Notes: generated by a model not told the origin, from the letters alone. A stretch of DNA of 19,103 nucleotides from Nitrososphaerota archaeon (GCA_005877345.1 VBPR01000211.1:1-19103); one strand, 5' to 3'; counted from the first letter of the stretch, positions 1-7,677 are shown. Made by a program: numbers and translations.

Positions 1-796
1 CGTATTCGTCTAGTCCAACAAGTGGCTTTCCAGTTAACTTGTCTCTCCCTACTATTATCTCCTGATCTTTGCGCTTTACTTTTCGCCAAAATTTGAGGCC
101 AATCTCTATTCTCAAAAATGACATGTATGTACCTCCTATTGTCCAAAAGTCATCTGGGATAAGTTGATTATACTGTCTATCGATACATATGGCATCTTTC
201 CTTTCTTTAGTACTCCTCATGTTAGAAAGTCCGTCATGAAACCCTAACCAACTACGCATGTCATCTCGCTGGAATCCCGTATAGATCTTTGTTAATCTTA
301 AACATGAGTTACCATTATAAAGACCCGATAAATATTCTGAGGTTTCTACTATTGCTCTGCTTGAGGCAAGCTGAGTCTCAGAAATAAATTGTATGACTAT
401 GTGTTGTGAGGTGCCAACGTTTTCACCTCCATCATTTACATAAGATATTCCGGAACCTTCCAGTATTGGTTTGTTTGACTTGGCGGGAAGGAACTGTGAA
501 TCCTTGAAATCCCTGGGTATTTTTTTCTTTATACCACGAATTTTGAAGATTTCAGGACCATATCCTATTAAAACGGATAGCCCCCCGTTGGGAACAACAG
601 ATTCGTGCAAATCAATGAGTTTACCATTCTTTAGTAATTTGTAAATATTCCAGAGCTTTCTTAATGAACGTCCAACTTCGCTAGCGTGCATATCGCCCAA
701 AACTCTTAGAAATAATATTGCATAGGAATGGTTACCAAAATTTGTAAACTTAGACATTTTATTATAGTATATTCCTTCTTGAATGTCTCTGGTCAC
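1..796 (-). CDS. DyP-type haem peroxidase, partial (C-terminus beyond window)
   Basis: The minus strand is open from 796 to the window edge (265 codons) and resembles dye-decolorizing (DyP) peroxidases, which use haem and H2O2 to oxidise varied substrates. Seen: an N-terminal DIQEG segment like the DIQG start of the family, then AYAILFLRVL-like beta strand (residues about 24-33, read as SYAILFLRVLGD). LGFHDGLSNM at about residue 184-193 fits the GxxDG motif, with D188 as the likely distal catalytic Asp. Next come GGTYMSFLRIEI and, near the edge, the IIVGRDKLTGKPL block typical of the family. The proximal haem His should follow this block and is not in the window. I chose GTG at 796 because the DIQEG motif precedes the first ATG (757) and a TATA-like box lies 25 bases further upstream. 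There is no Tat or Sec signal, so it is probably cytoplasmic. The family call is from motifs; the physiological substrate is unknown. Confidence 0.8.
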   Translation of the reverse strand, partial: MTRDIQEGIYYNKMSKFTNFGNHSYAILFLRVLGDMHASEVGRSLRKLWNIYKLLKNGKLIDLHESVVPNGGLSVLIGYGPEIFKIRGIKKKIPRDFKDSQFLPAKSNKPILEGSGISYVNDGGENVGTSQHIVIQFISETQLASSRAIVETSEYLSGLYNGNSCLRLTKIYTGFQRDDMRSWLGFHDGLSNMRSTKERKDAICIDRQYNQLIPDDFWTIGGTYMSFLRIEIGLKFWRKVKRKDQEIIVGRDKLTGKPLVGLDEY

Positions 797-820
797 GCCA
801 TCATAATATATGCTGGAGGC

Positions 821-830
821 TTTTTATTTA
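821..830 (-). promoter_or_regulatory. TATA-like box for the DyP peroxidase gene
   Basis: On the minus strand this reads TAAATAAAAA. It lies about 25-34 bases before the GTG at 796, the distance expected if transcription starts at or next to the start codon. No Shine-Dalgarno sequence is seen, which fits a leaderless mRNA. Inferred from position and sequence only. Confidence 0.45.
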
Positions 831-1015
831 TTTTCGCATATGCCGTACAAGGTGAAAATTGCACCTTTCTATCTTGAATAATTCAGTGGGATTTTTTATA
901 ATTCTGATGAATATGATCATGTATGCCATTTATCGGTGTGGATGTCTAGTGATTCGCTCAATATTTATTTTATTGGCTTTATTTATCGAGCACAAATTTG
1001 AGTCGAGAATCACAG

Positions 1016-1023
1016 ATATATTA
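1016..1023 (+). promoter_or_regulatory. TATA-like box for the gene starting at 1045
   Basis: ATATATTA, centred about 25 bases before the ATG at 1045. That spacing suits a leaderless archaeal transcript and supports ATG 1045 over the open frame further upstream. Confidence 0.4.
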
Positions 1024-1044
1024 AGTGACGCTATAATTTTCCAT

Positions 1045-1785
1045 ATGAACTTTAAGGTATTATATCCCTGGGAGACTTTCAAAGGGATGTCATATGGTGA
1101 TTGGAGTGCAGTGTGGACTAATTGGTTGCTTTCTGAAGAAGTTGACACTTATTGCGGACAAGATATTTTGTTTCTAAGGGGCAATATAGATTACAGGCCA
1201 ATAGGCGGAATAATTGGCGGAGTGAGACATCAAGATTCAGATAGTTTTTTGAATAGAACGGGAGATAAAGGTTTTAAGGTACTTGATGGGACATCAGTCC
1301 TGATCCCAATTACAGTAGCTTACTATATAATCGGTGACTATTTTAATGGGAATATTATTGAAAATGAAATAAAGCTGAGAGACGCACTCAATAGCGATTT
1401 CAATTTCATAAGATCAATTTGGGCTGTAATAAAGAAAAGCAGTTCAAAAAAATGGGAAAAGATCGTATCTAATTTAACATCCTTCAAAATGGAATCCCCT
1501 TTATTCCAGTTAAGAGTTCCAACAAATAGTATTCTCAACCAATTGCAGGATGAGCCGTTAAAGCCAGGTACATATTATGCCGTCATAGGAGGATACTTTC
1601 TTTTAATAAAGAAATTGCCGAAATCAAAATATTGTATTTCATTTGGTGCTGAAGGTCCAGGAGAATACTCCACAAGATCCATTTACGATATTGAGGTATA
1701 TTCTGCTGCATCGAGGATTACTAAGGATGTCTCTGGCCATTTTCAAAATTTAAAACCTAGATCTCTAAATCTGGTAACAAAATAA
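1045..1785 (+). CDS. Tryptophan-rich protein of unknown function (paralogue of 1979-2773)
   Basis: A 246-residue protein with no assigned function. The frame is open back to a TTG at 859. I chose ATG 1045 because the convergent neighbour begins at the matching point and a TATA-like box lies 25 bases upstream. The N-terminus carries W9 and then SYGDWSAVWTNWLLS (W20, W24, W27), which matches THQDWLMEYAKWTFS in the neighbour. Later shared blocks are a VAYYIIGDY strand (VNYIMGD in the neighbour), a helical stretch, and a C-terminal GTYYAVIGGYFLLIKKLP...IYDIEVYS segment, matching a similar beta-rich end. From memory, AOA genomes carry many proteins with a GxxYGEWTAxWWxW motif followed by beta-rich domains; this looks like a diverged member. 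No signal peptide is seen with this start. If translation began upstream, a hydrophobic stretch would precede the domain. Confidence 0.7.
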   Translation: MNFKVLYPWETFKGMSYGDWSAVWTNWLLSEEVDTYCGQDILFLRGNIDYRPIGGIIGGVRHQDSDSFLNRTGDKGFKVLDGTSVLIPITVAYYIIGDYFNGNIIENEIKLRDALNSDFNFIRSIWAVIKKSSSKKWEKIVSNLTSFKMESPLFQLRVPTNSILNQLQDEPLKPGTYYAVIGGYFLLIKKLPKSKYCISFGAEGPGEYSTRSIYDIEVYSAASRITKDVSGHFQNLKPRSLNLVTK

Positions 1786-1978
1786 AATCTTATTATGATG
1801 AAAGATGTATCTCTTAATAAATCCCCGATCCATACACTGTCAAGTATTTCAGAGTAATTAGGAAAATGAGTTAGTGTTAGAAACTTTGAGTTTCTAGCGA
1901 TCAAGAATATACGAGTAATCAAAATCGTTCAGGAAACTAATTCGAATTAAGCTCGAATGAGGAGTCATCTATTTGGGT

Positions 1979-2773
1979 CTATTTGCGTTTGCCCAACTTT
2001 ACATGTCCACTGGGATCTTTAAAGTCATGAATACAAATGATCTTTCCAGTAGTCACTGAGATTACTCTGTGCTTAAGATCTGAATATCGATCCTTCAAAT
2101 CGTTTATTTGACTACTCGAAATACCTGAGGCAGCATTTCTTTTAGTTACAATTATTTGATAAATGCCGCATGATTCAAAATCGGAAAAACTTCTTGCTTC
2201 AAATTTCAACAAATATTCCCCCGATACTGGTATTTTTAGTAATAGAAGTTGACTTGAAAAGGCACCCAAATGGCTTCCAGACGGCATTGGTATATCCCAC
2301 TCTTGCAAGTAAGGATTGTATTTGCTAGCAGAGAATCGAAAAATTTTAGTTCTTATCCTCTCAACACAGCTACTAATGTCTGTAAAATGGCTGTCCATGA
2401 TATTCTTGAACATCACTTTTCCATCAGAATGCATCTCATCTTCAAAGTTAAGTGCGCACATTATGTCTTCTTCGTTTTTTATGGTTTTGCCCAATCTATC
2501 AGCGTCTCCCATAATGTAATTCACGCCAATTACCTCTACAATTATTGGATCGTTCATAAAAATAGTCACACTACTATCCGGACCGTCCTTAAGATTAACC
2601 TCCTTTCTGCACCCTGTACGAGCATTGTAATTTCCATGAACGAATAATGGTTGCCCCTTTCTATGGTAAGGGAATGAACTAAATGTCCACTTTGCATACT
2701 CCATTAACCAATCTTGATGCGTTCTTCCCGCGAGCTTCCCAGGTTTTTTTATACACCATCCTAGGTAATTCAC
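1979..2773 (-). CDS. Tryptophan-rich protein of unknown function (paralogue of 1045-1785)
   Basis: A 264-residue protein starting at GTG 2773; an in-frame stop lies a few codons upstream, and no ATG is available near the conserved region. The N-terminal THQDWLMEYAKWTFS (W22, Y26, W29) keeps the DWxxx(W/Y)xxW pattern of the convergent gene. It is followed by PLFVHGNYN (LFLRGNID there), IIVEVIGVNYIMGD, and a C-terminal beta-rich part with LLLLKIPVSGEYLLKFEA and IYQIIVTKRNAAS (IYDIEVYSAAS there). Order and spacing agree along the whole length, so the two are paralogues, though identity by eye is low. The C-terminal tail of about 40 residues (DLKDRYSDLKHRVISV onward) is basic and extends past the partner's end. 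No catalytic motif is recognised. The two genes face each other across 193 bases, which argues for an inverted duplication followed by divergence or two independent insertions of one family. Confidence 0.7.
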   Translation of the reverse strand: MNYLGWCIKKPGKLAGRTHQDWLMEYAKWTFSSFPYHRKGQPLFVHGNYNARTGCRKEVNLKDGPDSSVTIFMNDPIIVEVIGVNYIMGDADRLGKTIKNEEDIMCALNFEDEMHSDGKVMFKNIMDSHFTDISSCVERIRTKIFRFSASKYNPYLQEWDIPMPSGSHLGAFSSQLLLLKIPVSGEYLLKFEARSFSDFESCGIYQIIVTKRNAASGISSSQINDLKDRYSDLKHRVISVTTGKIICIHDFKDPSGHVKLGKRK

Positions 2774-2866
2774 AGTAGATAATCCTCATTTTGGTATCTG
2801 AGTTTGTTACATAAATTGTTTATGAAATTCAGTATCAAGACCCTCAAGGTTTAGCGGTAACCAGAA

Positions 2867-3453
2867 TCACCGAATTGAATTAAGAATTTCAGTTGGAACG
2901 TCTCTATTATTTGGCTTGTTACTGTCATTAGTACTTTGCCTTGGATGCTGTATAGAATCTATTGCACATGCTAAACAAATATGTCTGTCCACGTGAATCC
3001 ATCTTTGTGGGTCTTGATCTAGTAACACTGCGGTCCTGACGAAGGTGTGCCACATGTAAAAACCAAATTGACCCTCGTCCATCATATGCACCCTATTATT
3101 TAGGGGACGAGGCCTCCTGTCATCAAAAAGAATACCTTGTCCAAAATCTTCAAATGCTCTCTGTTCACTCTCAATGTCGTTACCAAAACTCATGTTTAGA
3201 ATGTCTAACTGTTTTTGGGATAGGAAGATCATGCTATTGACTCGTTCTCCGTCCTGTTTAACCTCATTGATAAAATCGATTGGATACGTACCGTTAATTT
3301 TGTATTCTTTGCAAATTCTGTCGAGATCACTTATGTCACCACAGCCTTGAGTACATTTTGTCTTTCATCCCAAAGAAAAAAGTTATCAAATTCGTACCAA
3401 AAATTAATACCGAGTTGAAAAATCAACTTATTAAGACTATCTATTAAATTAAA
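2867..3453 (-). pseudogene. Unknown protein, gene apparently split by one frameshift
   Basis: Two minus-strand frames read as one protein of about 190 residues. The 5' piece (3453 to 3331) gives LGINFWYEFDNFFLWDERQN and ends in TAA at 3331-3333. The 3' piece (open from 3364 to 2867) continues with KCTQGCGDISDLDRICKEYK, and its first ATG is at 3232. The change of frame falls around 3335-3364. The C-terminal part contains GQFGFYMWHTFVRTAVLLDQ and HICLACAIDSIQH, and ends in a polar Asn/Ser/Pro-rich tail. The amino-acid composition looks protein-like in both pieces, which is why I join them. I do not recognise the family. Alternatively, only the 121-codon ORF from 3232 is translated. Confidence 0.45.
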
Positions 3454-3557
3454 TCACATGAGCTGATTCTACTTGATACTAGGACACCGGTTCGATAATT
3501 TATAACGACATTGAGAATATTGACATTAAGGCATTGAGATGACTTTGGTTGTTATGT

Positions 3558-3581
3558 GAGCATATCAATGAGCATATCAAT
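3558..3581. repeat. 12-base direct repeat, two copies
   Basis: GAGCATATCAAT occurs twice head to tail (3558-3569 and 3570-3581). No gene overlaps it. It may be simple slippage. Confidence 0.7.
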
Positions 3582-3666
3582 ATGTTTATCGCATTTGTTA
3601 TTATTTATGTTGGCTAGAAGATTTAAAAAAGGATATTATCTGCTTTTGATGAAAGCTGACCAGTAC

Positions 3667-3758
3667 TTCAATCGCTAAATTTGTTAATTGCATTGTTACT
3701 TACGGTCAGAGGTTCAAGCGCTAAATTTGTTAATTGCATTGTTACTTACGGTCAGAGA
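3667..3758. repeat. 46-base tandem duplication, two copies
   Basis: Bases 3667-3712 and 3713-3758 are near identical. They differ at the sixth base (T in copy 1, G in copy 2) and at the last base (G versus A). Each copy starts with TTCAA, contains GCTAAATTTGTTAATTGCAT and ends in GGTCAGAG. A third copy begins at 3759 but diverges after three bases. I could not fold it into a tRNA. Confidence 0.85.
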
Positions 3759-3978
3759 TTCCAGTCCTGAGCTTGGGTCTATAGGTAATTATTTTGTATC
3801 TTTTGTTTCTATGGTGTTACTGAATGGAAGTGATTTGATCGGGTTGTTCTAGAAAAAATTCGCAAAAATTATTAGGAAAGGGCTTAAATGCTATTTTAAT
3901 GAACGGATGTAAATGCCAATTGATATACATCTTGTAAAGCGATATTGATAAAATGAATCAAGAATCTTTAGTAAATTG

Positions 3979-4584
3979 TTACCCTGTAGAGCAAGTCCGC
4001 GTTCCCCAAGTATCACCGGTCTTTGCCTATTCCGCGTTCATCCAGACAATTTTCGGATCTGACGGATGTCTGCATATCCCAAAATAGTTTCCCCATCTTC
4101 GACCAGTGTAGGCACCTTCTCCGGTCTTTATCAATGCACTAGGCTCTAGAGCACTAAGTGGGGCAGTAGACCTTTTGCCAGTTTGTCTTAGTTGTGCGAA
4201 TTCCGTTGAAGAGATCTTCCAAATACAATAAAAGCATCCCTCGATATATTTGTCTGGATAGCAGGGAAAAAGTAATATTTTCCTCTTGCCCCAAACAGCC
4301 CTTCCTCAACTATCGTATTACTGGTAACGTCTTTTTCATACCATTGAAGTACAGAGACGCTCTCATTAGTTCCACTCCATGTATGTCCAACCGCATGGCA
4401 TATCCACAACCTCTTGTCTCCACTTGTAGTAAACTGATAAATCGCATTAAGCAGTTTGGTATCATTGGTTTCTATCAGCACAGGTCTTCCTGATTGTTGA
4501 CCATCAGGGAGTGATTATGCGCCATACAATTAATTGCGGTCTCTAGAAAGGGTCGGGCTTGCCAAAGGATACTGTTTTGAATGA
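3979..4584 (-). pseudogene. Decayed beta-propeller (BNR/sialidase-like) protein
   Basis: Three minus-strand frames read in order as one protein. The 5' piece (about 4584 to 4475) contains LETAINCMAHNHSLMV. The middle piece (4514 to 4188) contains RPVLIETNDTKLLNAIYQFT and GHTWSGTNESVSVLQWYE, ending in TAA. The last piece (about 4196 to 3979) contains GEGAYTGRRWGNYFGICRHP and TGDTWGTRTCSTG, interrupted by a TAG at 4027-4029. The GRWGxYxxxxxxPxDP...W pattern followed by WGTR is what I associate with repeats of secreted BNR-type propeller proteins; this is inference from motifs. At least two frame changes and one in-frame stop make it a remnant. The upstream boundary with the next decayed gene is uncertain. 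Confidence 0.5.
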
Positions 4585-5086
4585 AATAGACGCCGCGAGA
4601 CAACGAAGATAGGAGGTACCGGCACCTATGAGAATTCGAAGAAGCAGAATTCGGCGCGAGCAGCCGTTTGGTATTTTTCAGGAACAGTAATCCATATCAA
4701 GAACAGTGATCCTTTGTAGATGTTGATAGTAAAGCATAGTGAAAGGCAAATATCTTTCGTGGTTCGGTTTTGAATGGCAAATGAAACCATGAAATATGAA
4801 GTAAAGTGGGAAAGTGACAATTGAATGTTATGCAGTACCCACCTACACCTCATATAGCCAAATGACAGGTACAAGAAATGTAAGTGTCGCCTGCATCTAA
4901 TTCTTTGCTTGTAATTTGCAATATTCATACATCCTAGATGGAGACTATATTACCTTGCCAAAACTGATTCAACGTACTTGAAGGCGGATATCGTTTCTTA
5001 CCTACGATTTTGTGATTAATGGTTTGACCGAAGACTGGCGGACACTTATTGAGCAAGGATTGGTAGATATAGGTCAATTTGGCTAA
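4585..5086 (+). pseudogene. Heavily decayed gene of unknown function
   Basis: Several short plus-strand frames read like pieces of one protein. 4585-4719 gives ARAAVWYFSGTVIHIKNSDP and stops at TAG. An ambiguous middle part around 4720-4805 includes ANETMKYEVKWESDN. 4805-4900 gives GKVTIECYAVPTYTSYSQM and ends at TAA. About 4925-5010 gives WRLYYLAKTDSTYLKADIVS. The last piece runs to TAA at 5084-5086 with FVINGLTEDWRTLIEQGLVD. The frame changes at least three or four times and no start codon is evident. I do not recognise a family. A minus-strand frame of 100 codons over 4626-4928 is longer, but its composition looks less protein-like. Confidence 0.4.
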
Positions 5087-5217
5087 TGATTTTATCGATC
5101 TAATGATTACATTAAGTTTGTTAGTTCCTTGGACTTAGAAAGATTTCATTATCCATATAACAAGTGCAAATTATCTTAGCACGTAGTTGTTTATGGCTAG
5201 AATCTCTATCCAGTTGG

Positions 5218-5225
5218 TTTATAAA
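5218..5225 (+). promoter_or_regulatory. TATA box for the secreted protein gene at 5251
   Basis: TTTATAAA lies 26-33 bases before ATG 5251. Together with the lack of a Shine-Dalgarno sequence this predicts a leaderless transcript and fixes the start at 5251, not at the upstream GTG (5164). Confidence 0.6.
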
Positions 5226-5250
5226 GCTCAGCTATCTTTCAAAGTTGAAC

Positions 5251-6138
5251 ATGAACTCGAGGGTTAGAAGGATGTCGACTTACTTTTTGATTTCGGCGTT
5301 GTCATTAGGATTGCTCGCATCGTATTTAAGTACACATAGTAACGTAGTAACAAACGCACAGGCCGATCCTTATCGATTATCCAGTGATGCAGAAAAAGAT
5401 GCCTATATCACCTATGTCAAACAAAAGATAAAAGAAGAGAAAACAGCCTCGTCTGATTGCAAACCAGGATTAGGACTAGGAAAGCTGAAAGGTAAAGAGC
5501 CTCCTACTGAGAATTTCTTGTGTAACCCTGGTTTGGAGAACATGAAAAACAAGCTACAAGACAAGCAGGCTAATGGTGGGGTTGACGATAAGAAAGTAAG
5601 TAAATTACAAAGTAATATTGACAAGAAGCAGAACAAATTAAATGCTAAATTTGATAAAATAAGGGAAAGGCTAGAAAAAATAATATCAGAAGAAGAGGGA
5701 CAAAAACCAATCCCACCGGAAGAACAAAAGAAGGTTGAAGAGCAAGATAAAAAGACTGTTGAAGAACACAAGTCTCAAACAGGAGATAATTGTAGGGATG
5801 GAAATGTTCTAGACGGGGCATCAAATCAAGGAGACCTTAAGGTCTTGGCGGAGTGTCAAGAAGCAACTGGCGAAGTGATGCATACTAAAAAGATGGATGA
5901 TGGAGATTACAAATTTTTCCTCAAGGTAGATGATAAATACAATTTTCTAGTAAATGATAAAAATAATGAAAAAACTGACGGGTTTCTAGTTGTAGAAGTT
6001 GTTCCTAAAGACCAGGATATAAGTACAGTGGACTTGCCTAGCGAGGGTGACAAAGTAGACATCTGGGGAGCATGGGTCACCGATGAGAAAAAGGGATGGC
6101 ACGAAACTCATCCTGCATGGGTCGTGTCAAAACAGTAA
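5251..6138 (+). CDS. Secreted coiled-coil protein with C-terminal OB-fold-like domain
   Basis: 295 residues. Residues 1-38 form a signal peptide: basic MNSRVRR, a hydrophobic core ending LGLLASYL, and a likely cleavage after TNAQA. Residues 40-100 contain two Cys in CKPG and CNPG contexts. Residues about 116-176 are very rich in Lys, Glu and Gln and should form a coiled coil, with a PIPPEEQ break. From about residue 195 a compact beta-rich domain follows, with TGEVMHTKKMDDGDYKFFLK, then FLVVEVVPKDQD and, near the end, GWHETHPAW (about 282-290). The pattern 'GDYHxxL...LVxEVVPxDQ...GxWVTDxxxGWxEIHP' is one I know from secreted bacterial and archaeal proteins of unknown function and read as an OB-like fold. 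Role unknown; it probably acts outside the cell. Both neighbouring genes are broken while this one is intact. Confidence 0.75.
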   Translation: MNSRVRRMSTYFLISALSLGLLASYLSTHSNVVTNAQADPYRLSSDAEKDAYITYVKQKIKEEKTASSDCKPGLGLGKLKGKEPPTENFLCNPGLENMKNKLQDKQANGGVDDKKVSKLQSNIDKKQNKLNAKFDKIRERLEKIISEEEGQKPIPPEEQKKVEEQDKKTVEEHKSQTGDNCRDGNVLDGASNQGDLKVLAECQEATGEVMHTKKMDDGDYKFFLKVDDKYNFLVNDKNNEKTDGFLVVEVVPKDQDISTVDLPSEGDKVDIWGAWVTDEKKGWHETHPAWVVSKQ

Positions 6139-6473
6139 CTAAGCAGCGAACCGCTACTGTTCTAGATACTAGAAATAGACGAATAGAACGGCTGCATGTG
6201 GTACAACCTACTATATATGGGCAATTAGAACCTTTCACAAAACACAAACATTAATTGCCTAATTTCATCCCAGACAGACCATAAGCCACAGCTCATTTAT
6301 TCAACATGATTATCTTTATTTTACTGATTAATGGTATTGAACATCACAGTATCTGATAATTTATCTCGTTTATATAAAAACTCAACAAGAGAATATCATT
6401 GTTATCCGGCTTTCAGCTTACGATTATAGTATAAATTGTTCTACCTTCAGCAGTGGTTATCTCACATTATTTC
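6139..6473. other. Intergenic stretch with promoter-like sequences
   Basis: No gene seen. GTTCTA (6159-6164) and TAGAAC (6184-6189) could pair, and TTCTA/TAGAA (6160-6174) gives a tighter five-base stem; either is a weak terminator candidate after the secreted protein. A strong TATA-like sequence (TTTATATAAA, 6369-6378) has no start codon at the expected distance. Confidence 0.35.
6430..6435 (+). promoter_or_regulatory. TATA-like box before the decayed membrane protein
   Basis: TATAAA predicts a transcript start near 6457, shortly before ATG 6474. This looks like the surviving promoter of the broken gene downstream. Confidence 0.35.
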
Positions 6474-7310
6474 ATGACACAAGTAGCGATAGATAGATTA
6501 CTTCAAAAGTATCTCTACAGCAGATACCATAGAGCAGAATTTAGAATATGCAAAATTGTTATTAAATCTCTCTTCTACATTCCAAATAATTGTTTTTCTA
6601 GTCATGGTAATAATTTATGCTCCATATCTAGCACCATTTTCCATTGAAAAATATTTTGTAAAGAGAGGTTTTGAATCTGCAGTATCAGAATTTGATCTAG
6701 TCAGAAAAATTCTCTATGTTGCTGTTCCTTTATTGATATTTTTTACAGTAATAGACTTTCTAAAACCTCTATTTGAACAATTTGTTTCCGATGAGACAAT
6801 ATCTTTGTTTACGGATAATATTATATTCTACTCGGCAAGAGGATTTGATTTCTTTTTCTAACAGTATTAGCAGGACTCCTTAAGATGGCCTTCGCGCTTT
6901 CCAGAAAGCGATTCAGATTGTATTTTGCCAAAGGGTGTCTTTCGACTTCCAAAAATAGTAACGACGAAGTAGAAAAGACGGAATTTCTAATCAAGGGATT
7001 AAATTCATATAACATATTTAAGAGATATCAAACTTGAAATTAATGAAATAAAAAAATTTATTCAAAAATTACCATTCTTTCCACAAAAGAAAAAATCGAA
7101 ACGGTCAATAAAATAATTTAATCTTTTGAATCTGGAGACACATTAGAACCTGTAAGATACCTGTCTTCGCTCAAGGATTCTACGACAGAATTATTCCTTG
7201 TGGAAGAACCATTAGAGCAAAAGATAAAATTGCACGTGACATACGCGGCGGGAATAATTCCAGTAATTTTGACAGTTATCCAAAGTGTAATCAATTTTAA
7301 AGGTTACTGA
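6474..7310 (+). pseudogene. Decayed membrane protein, at least four frame changes
   Basis: Read across frames, this is a protein of about 275 residues. From ATG 6474 (MTQVAID) the frame breaks at a doubled four-base unit (GATAGATAG, around 6488-6497). Removing one copy joins it to YFKSISTADTIEQNLEYAKL. The next piece has membrane segments FQIIVFLVMVIIYAPYLA and ILYVAVPLLIFFTVIDFL, and stops at 6859-6861. A one-base loss there leads to LFLTVLAGLLKMAFALSRKR (from 6852, stop 7035-7037). The frame shifts again to LRDIKLEINEIKKFIQKLPF (from 7018, stop 7114-7116). It shifts once more to TLEPVRYLSSLKDSTTELFL and a last hydrophobic helix, ending at TGA 7308-7310. The middle is basic and helical. I do not recognise the family. 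It is either a true pseudogene or a region of poor sequence; the intact genes nearby favour the former. Confidence 0.65.
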
Positions 7311-7391
7311 TGACAGGCAGAGTATTGGTAGATAGATAAATTATGTCTAAAATTAAAATGGAATTGAGAATAATAGGACTGGAGTAAAAAC

Positions 7392-7397
7392 TATATT
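7392..7397 (+). promoter_or_regulatory. TATA-like box for the small gene at 7423
   Basis: TATATT, 26-31 bases before the GTG at 7423, the spacing of a leaderless archaeal promoter. It supports both the reality of the small gene and its GTG start. Confidence 0.4.
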
Positions 7398-7422
7398 CTT
7401 GTGTATTTCAAACTGAATTGAC

Positions 7423-7677
7423 GTGTATAATAGGTACTTGGCAGTAATAGGTATAGCTACACTTGCCTTGTCGGTAATTTTGGATCTAGTTATTGCGCAT
7501 GATTATCTGTATGCACAGGTAAACCAGACTGGCCAAAACACAATATTTACACCAATTAACAATTTGTCTAACGGAACTACACCTAATTCTACAGGCATAA
7601 TGAAGAATACTTCAGGTATGTTAGATGACGCATTTGACGTGCTAAAAGATTCATTCGGATCTTTTTTTGGAAAATAA
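7423..7677 (+). CDS. Small secreted or membrane-anchored Asn/Thr-rich protein
   Basis: 84 residues from GTG 7423. Residues 5-25 form one hydrophobic segment (LAVIGIATLALSVILDLVIA), followed by a possible signal cleavage near YAQ (residue about 32). The middle (33-62) is rich in Asn, Thr, Ser and Gly with several NxT/NxS sequons (NQT, NLS, NGT, NST, NTS), so the mature protein could be N-glycosylated at the cell surface. The C-terminus (MLDDAFDVLKDSFGSFFGK) is an amphipathic helix. Function unknown. It stands alone, downstream of a decayed gene and convergent with the channel gene. The TATA-like box and the secretion signal argue that it is real. Confidence 0.55.
   Translation: MYNRYLAVIGIATLALSVILDLVIAHDYLYAQVNQTGQNTIFTPINNLSNGTTPNSTGIMKNTSGMLDDAFDVLKDSFGSFFGK

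Larger units (their letters stand above)
3454..3978. other. Non-coding stretch with two short tandem repeats
   Basis: I see no convincing coding frame on either strand. The stretch holds a 12-base repeat (3558-3581) and a 46-base tandem duplication (3667-3758), described separately. It sits between two broken genes and is probably decayed DNA. Confidence 0.5.

Noticed and set aside
859..1044. N-terminal extension of the tryptophan-rich protein from TTG 859
   Set aside because: It has no match in the paralogue, and a TATA-like box lies 25 bases before ATG 1045.
3558..3758. CRISPR array
   Set aside because: The units are directly adjacent tandem copies with no spacers, and no cas genes are present.
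3640..3775. Possible tRNA or C/D box RNA: GGTTCAAGC resembles a T-loop, and TGATGA is at 3647-3652
   Set aside because: No acceptor or anticodon stem could be formed, and the CTGA after TGATGA is too close for a C/D guide.
4027..4029. In-frame TAG in the propeller-like gene as a recoded (pyrrolysine) codon
   Set aside because: The same gene has further frame changes; simple decay explains it and nothing else here suggests recoding.
4194..4493. 99-codon plus-strand ORF
   Set aside because: It is the shadow of the propeller-like minus-strand remnant, which carries recognisable motifs.
4626..4928. 100-codon minus-strand ORF
   Set aside because: Composition is rich in Cys, Arg, His and Leu without domain-like features; plus-strand fragments over the same span look more protein-like.
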